Of a DNA stretch of 64,000 nt, positions 63,515 to 64,000 are shown in pieces. The notes beneath the pieces are model-generated. The model was not told the DNA's origin, did not search any database, and was given only the letters and a program-made list of their open reading frames with translations. The stretch comes from Vibrio sp. FE10. GTDB taxonomy: Bacteria; Pseudomonadota; Gammaproteobacteria; Enterobacterales; Vibrionaceae. The DNA is taken from NCBI RefSeq assembly GCF_030297155.1, contig NZ_AP028067.1:620001-684000 (forward strand), in the 5' to 3' direction. Position numbers and translations under genes: made by a program. Position 1 is the first letter of the stretch, and each line of letters opens with the position of its first letter.

Positions 63515-64000
63515 ATGAAAAACGTATTGAACGTATTTAAGGCGCTATTGCTCATGGCAGTCAGTGCTCAGTTGGCTTTTGCTGGAATAACGGATGAAGC
63601 TAGCTTTACCAAGGCGCTAGTTGGTAAGAAAACATCGGATAAAGAATTAGCTATTGATTGGGTGATTGAGGCACAGACGGGAGATGTGTCGAAACCTATT
63701 TTGGATGGCTGGTTAAACGGTAATCTCTATTACTTTAATGACAAACAGAGCGAGCAGTATCAACAGCTCTATCTGATTCAAAGTATTAAAACGGCAACCT
63801 CGGCCCAGTCGGTATGGGATGAATCAAGCCTCAGTATCGAGAATGCTAAGCTGTTTAAAAAGGTTCGCGTGAACAACAAACTGCGCGGCATCTTACGTGG
63901 GGAAATTGCGTCGATTGGACTTAATAGCAGTAACACAGACGTGCGTTATAAAGCGGTTGTGGATCTGTTAGGAACCAAAGATCCTGCCATCATCGAACGA
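63515..64000 (+). CDS. urtB: UrtB, urea ABC transporter permease (5' part, cut by window edge)
   Basis: The first 162 codons of UrtB. A signal-like segment (about 1-23, ending QLAFA) leads into the soluble N-terminal domain special to UrtB, which precedes the membrane part; here it includes GITDEASFTKALVGKKTSDKE split over residues 24-44 and the helical DVRYKAVVDLLGTKDPAII near the edge. The membrane helices lie beyond the window. AAGGAAGCAGGG precedes the ATG. The call depends on the urtA neighbour and this characteristic extension. Confidence 0.88.
   Translation, partial: MKNVLNVFKALLLMAVSAQLAFAGITDEASFTKALVGKKTSDKELAIDWVIEAQTGDVSKPILDGWLNGNLYYFNDKQSEQYQQLYLIQSIKTATSAQSVWDESSLSIENAKLFKKVRVNNKLRGILRGEIASIGLNSSNTDVRYKAVVDLLGTKDPAIIER

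Overview
This window is chromosomal DNA of a Vibrio, most probably of the Splendidus clade. The genus call rests on the 16S/23S sequences, on the protein families and on gene order that I recognise from the large chromosome of Vibrio; the clade call is an inference from the 16S variable regions. Nearly everything is housekeeping. I see no prophage, insertion sequence, integron or CRISPR array. Gene starts were moved from the longest open frame where a ribosome-binding site, a signal peptide or family homology decides.

Layout. (1) 1-5134: the 5' part of bamD on the minus strand, then rluD, pgeF and the disaggregase clpB behind a good heat-shock (sigma-32) promoter. (2) 5200-11500: one complete rRNA operon with stringent-type P1, P2 and boxA, then 16S, tRNA-Ala(GGC), 23S, 5S, tRNA-Asp and tRNA-Trp. 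It is followed by two decayed copies of the tRNA-Trp 3' half, each still carrying a terminator. (3) 11743-16036: murein endopeptidase mepA, an unknown small protein, the ferredoxin yfhL beside the tRNA hydroxylase trhP, and rdgC. (4) 16150-28751: a phosphate locus with phoB-phoR-pstS, ppk-ppx on the opposite strand, then pstC-pstA-pstB-phoU, with Pho boxes before phoB and pstC. Both permeases carry large extra-membrane domains. (5) 28778-34368: two small outer-membrane barrel proteins, a LysR regulator, cutC, a peroxiredoxin divergent from an OxyR2-type regulator, and a CBS-domain protein. (6) 34704-41455: queA-tgt-yajC-secD-secF (queuosine and protein export) and suhB. (7) 41636-48203: trmJ and the whole iron-sulfur operon iscRSUA-hscBA-fdx-iscX behind two type-1 IscR boxes. 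(8) 48411-59182: pepB, ndk, rlmN, rodZ, ispG, hisS, yfgM, bamB, der. (9) 59316-64000: an AlaX-like hydrolase, a GAF-GGDEF cyclase, a zinc-ribbon protein, and the start of a urea ABC transporter operon (urtA, partial urtB) with sigma-54 and NtrC-like signals.

How the parts connect. PhoBR senses phosphate through the Pst system and PhoU, while Ppk and Ppx build and break polyphosphate, so uptake, sensing and storage share one locus. The Isc operon supplies clusters to IspG, RlmN, YfhL and probably TrhP, all encoded nearby. BamD and BamB serve outer-membrane assembly, and YajC-SecDF and YfgM serve the Sec translocon. No clearly undescribed system is visible. The best leads are the beta-propeller-like domain fused to PstC, the decayed tRNA-Trp array, the long hairpin in the der leader, the OxyR2 signature with its palindromic operator, and the predicted NtrC/sigma-54 control of urea uptake.
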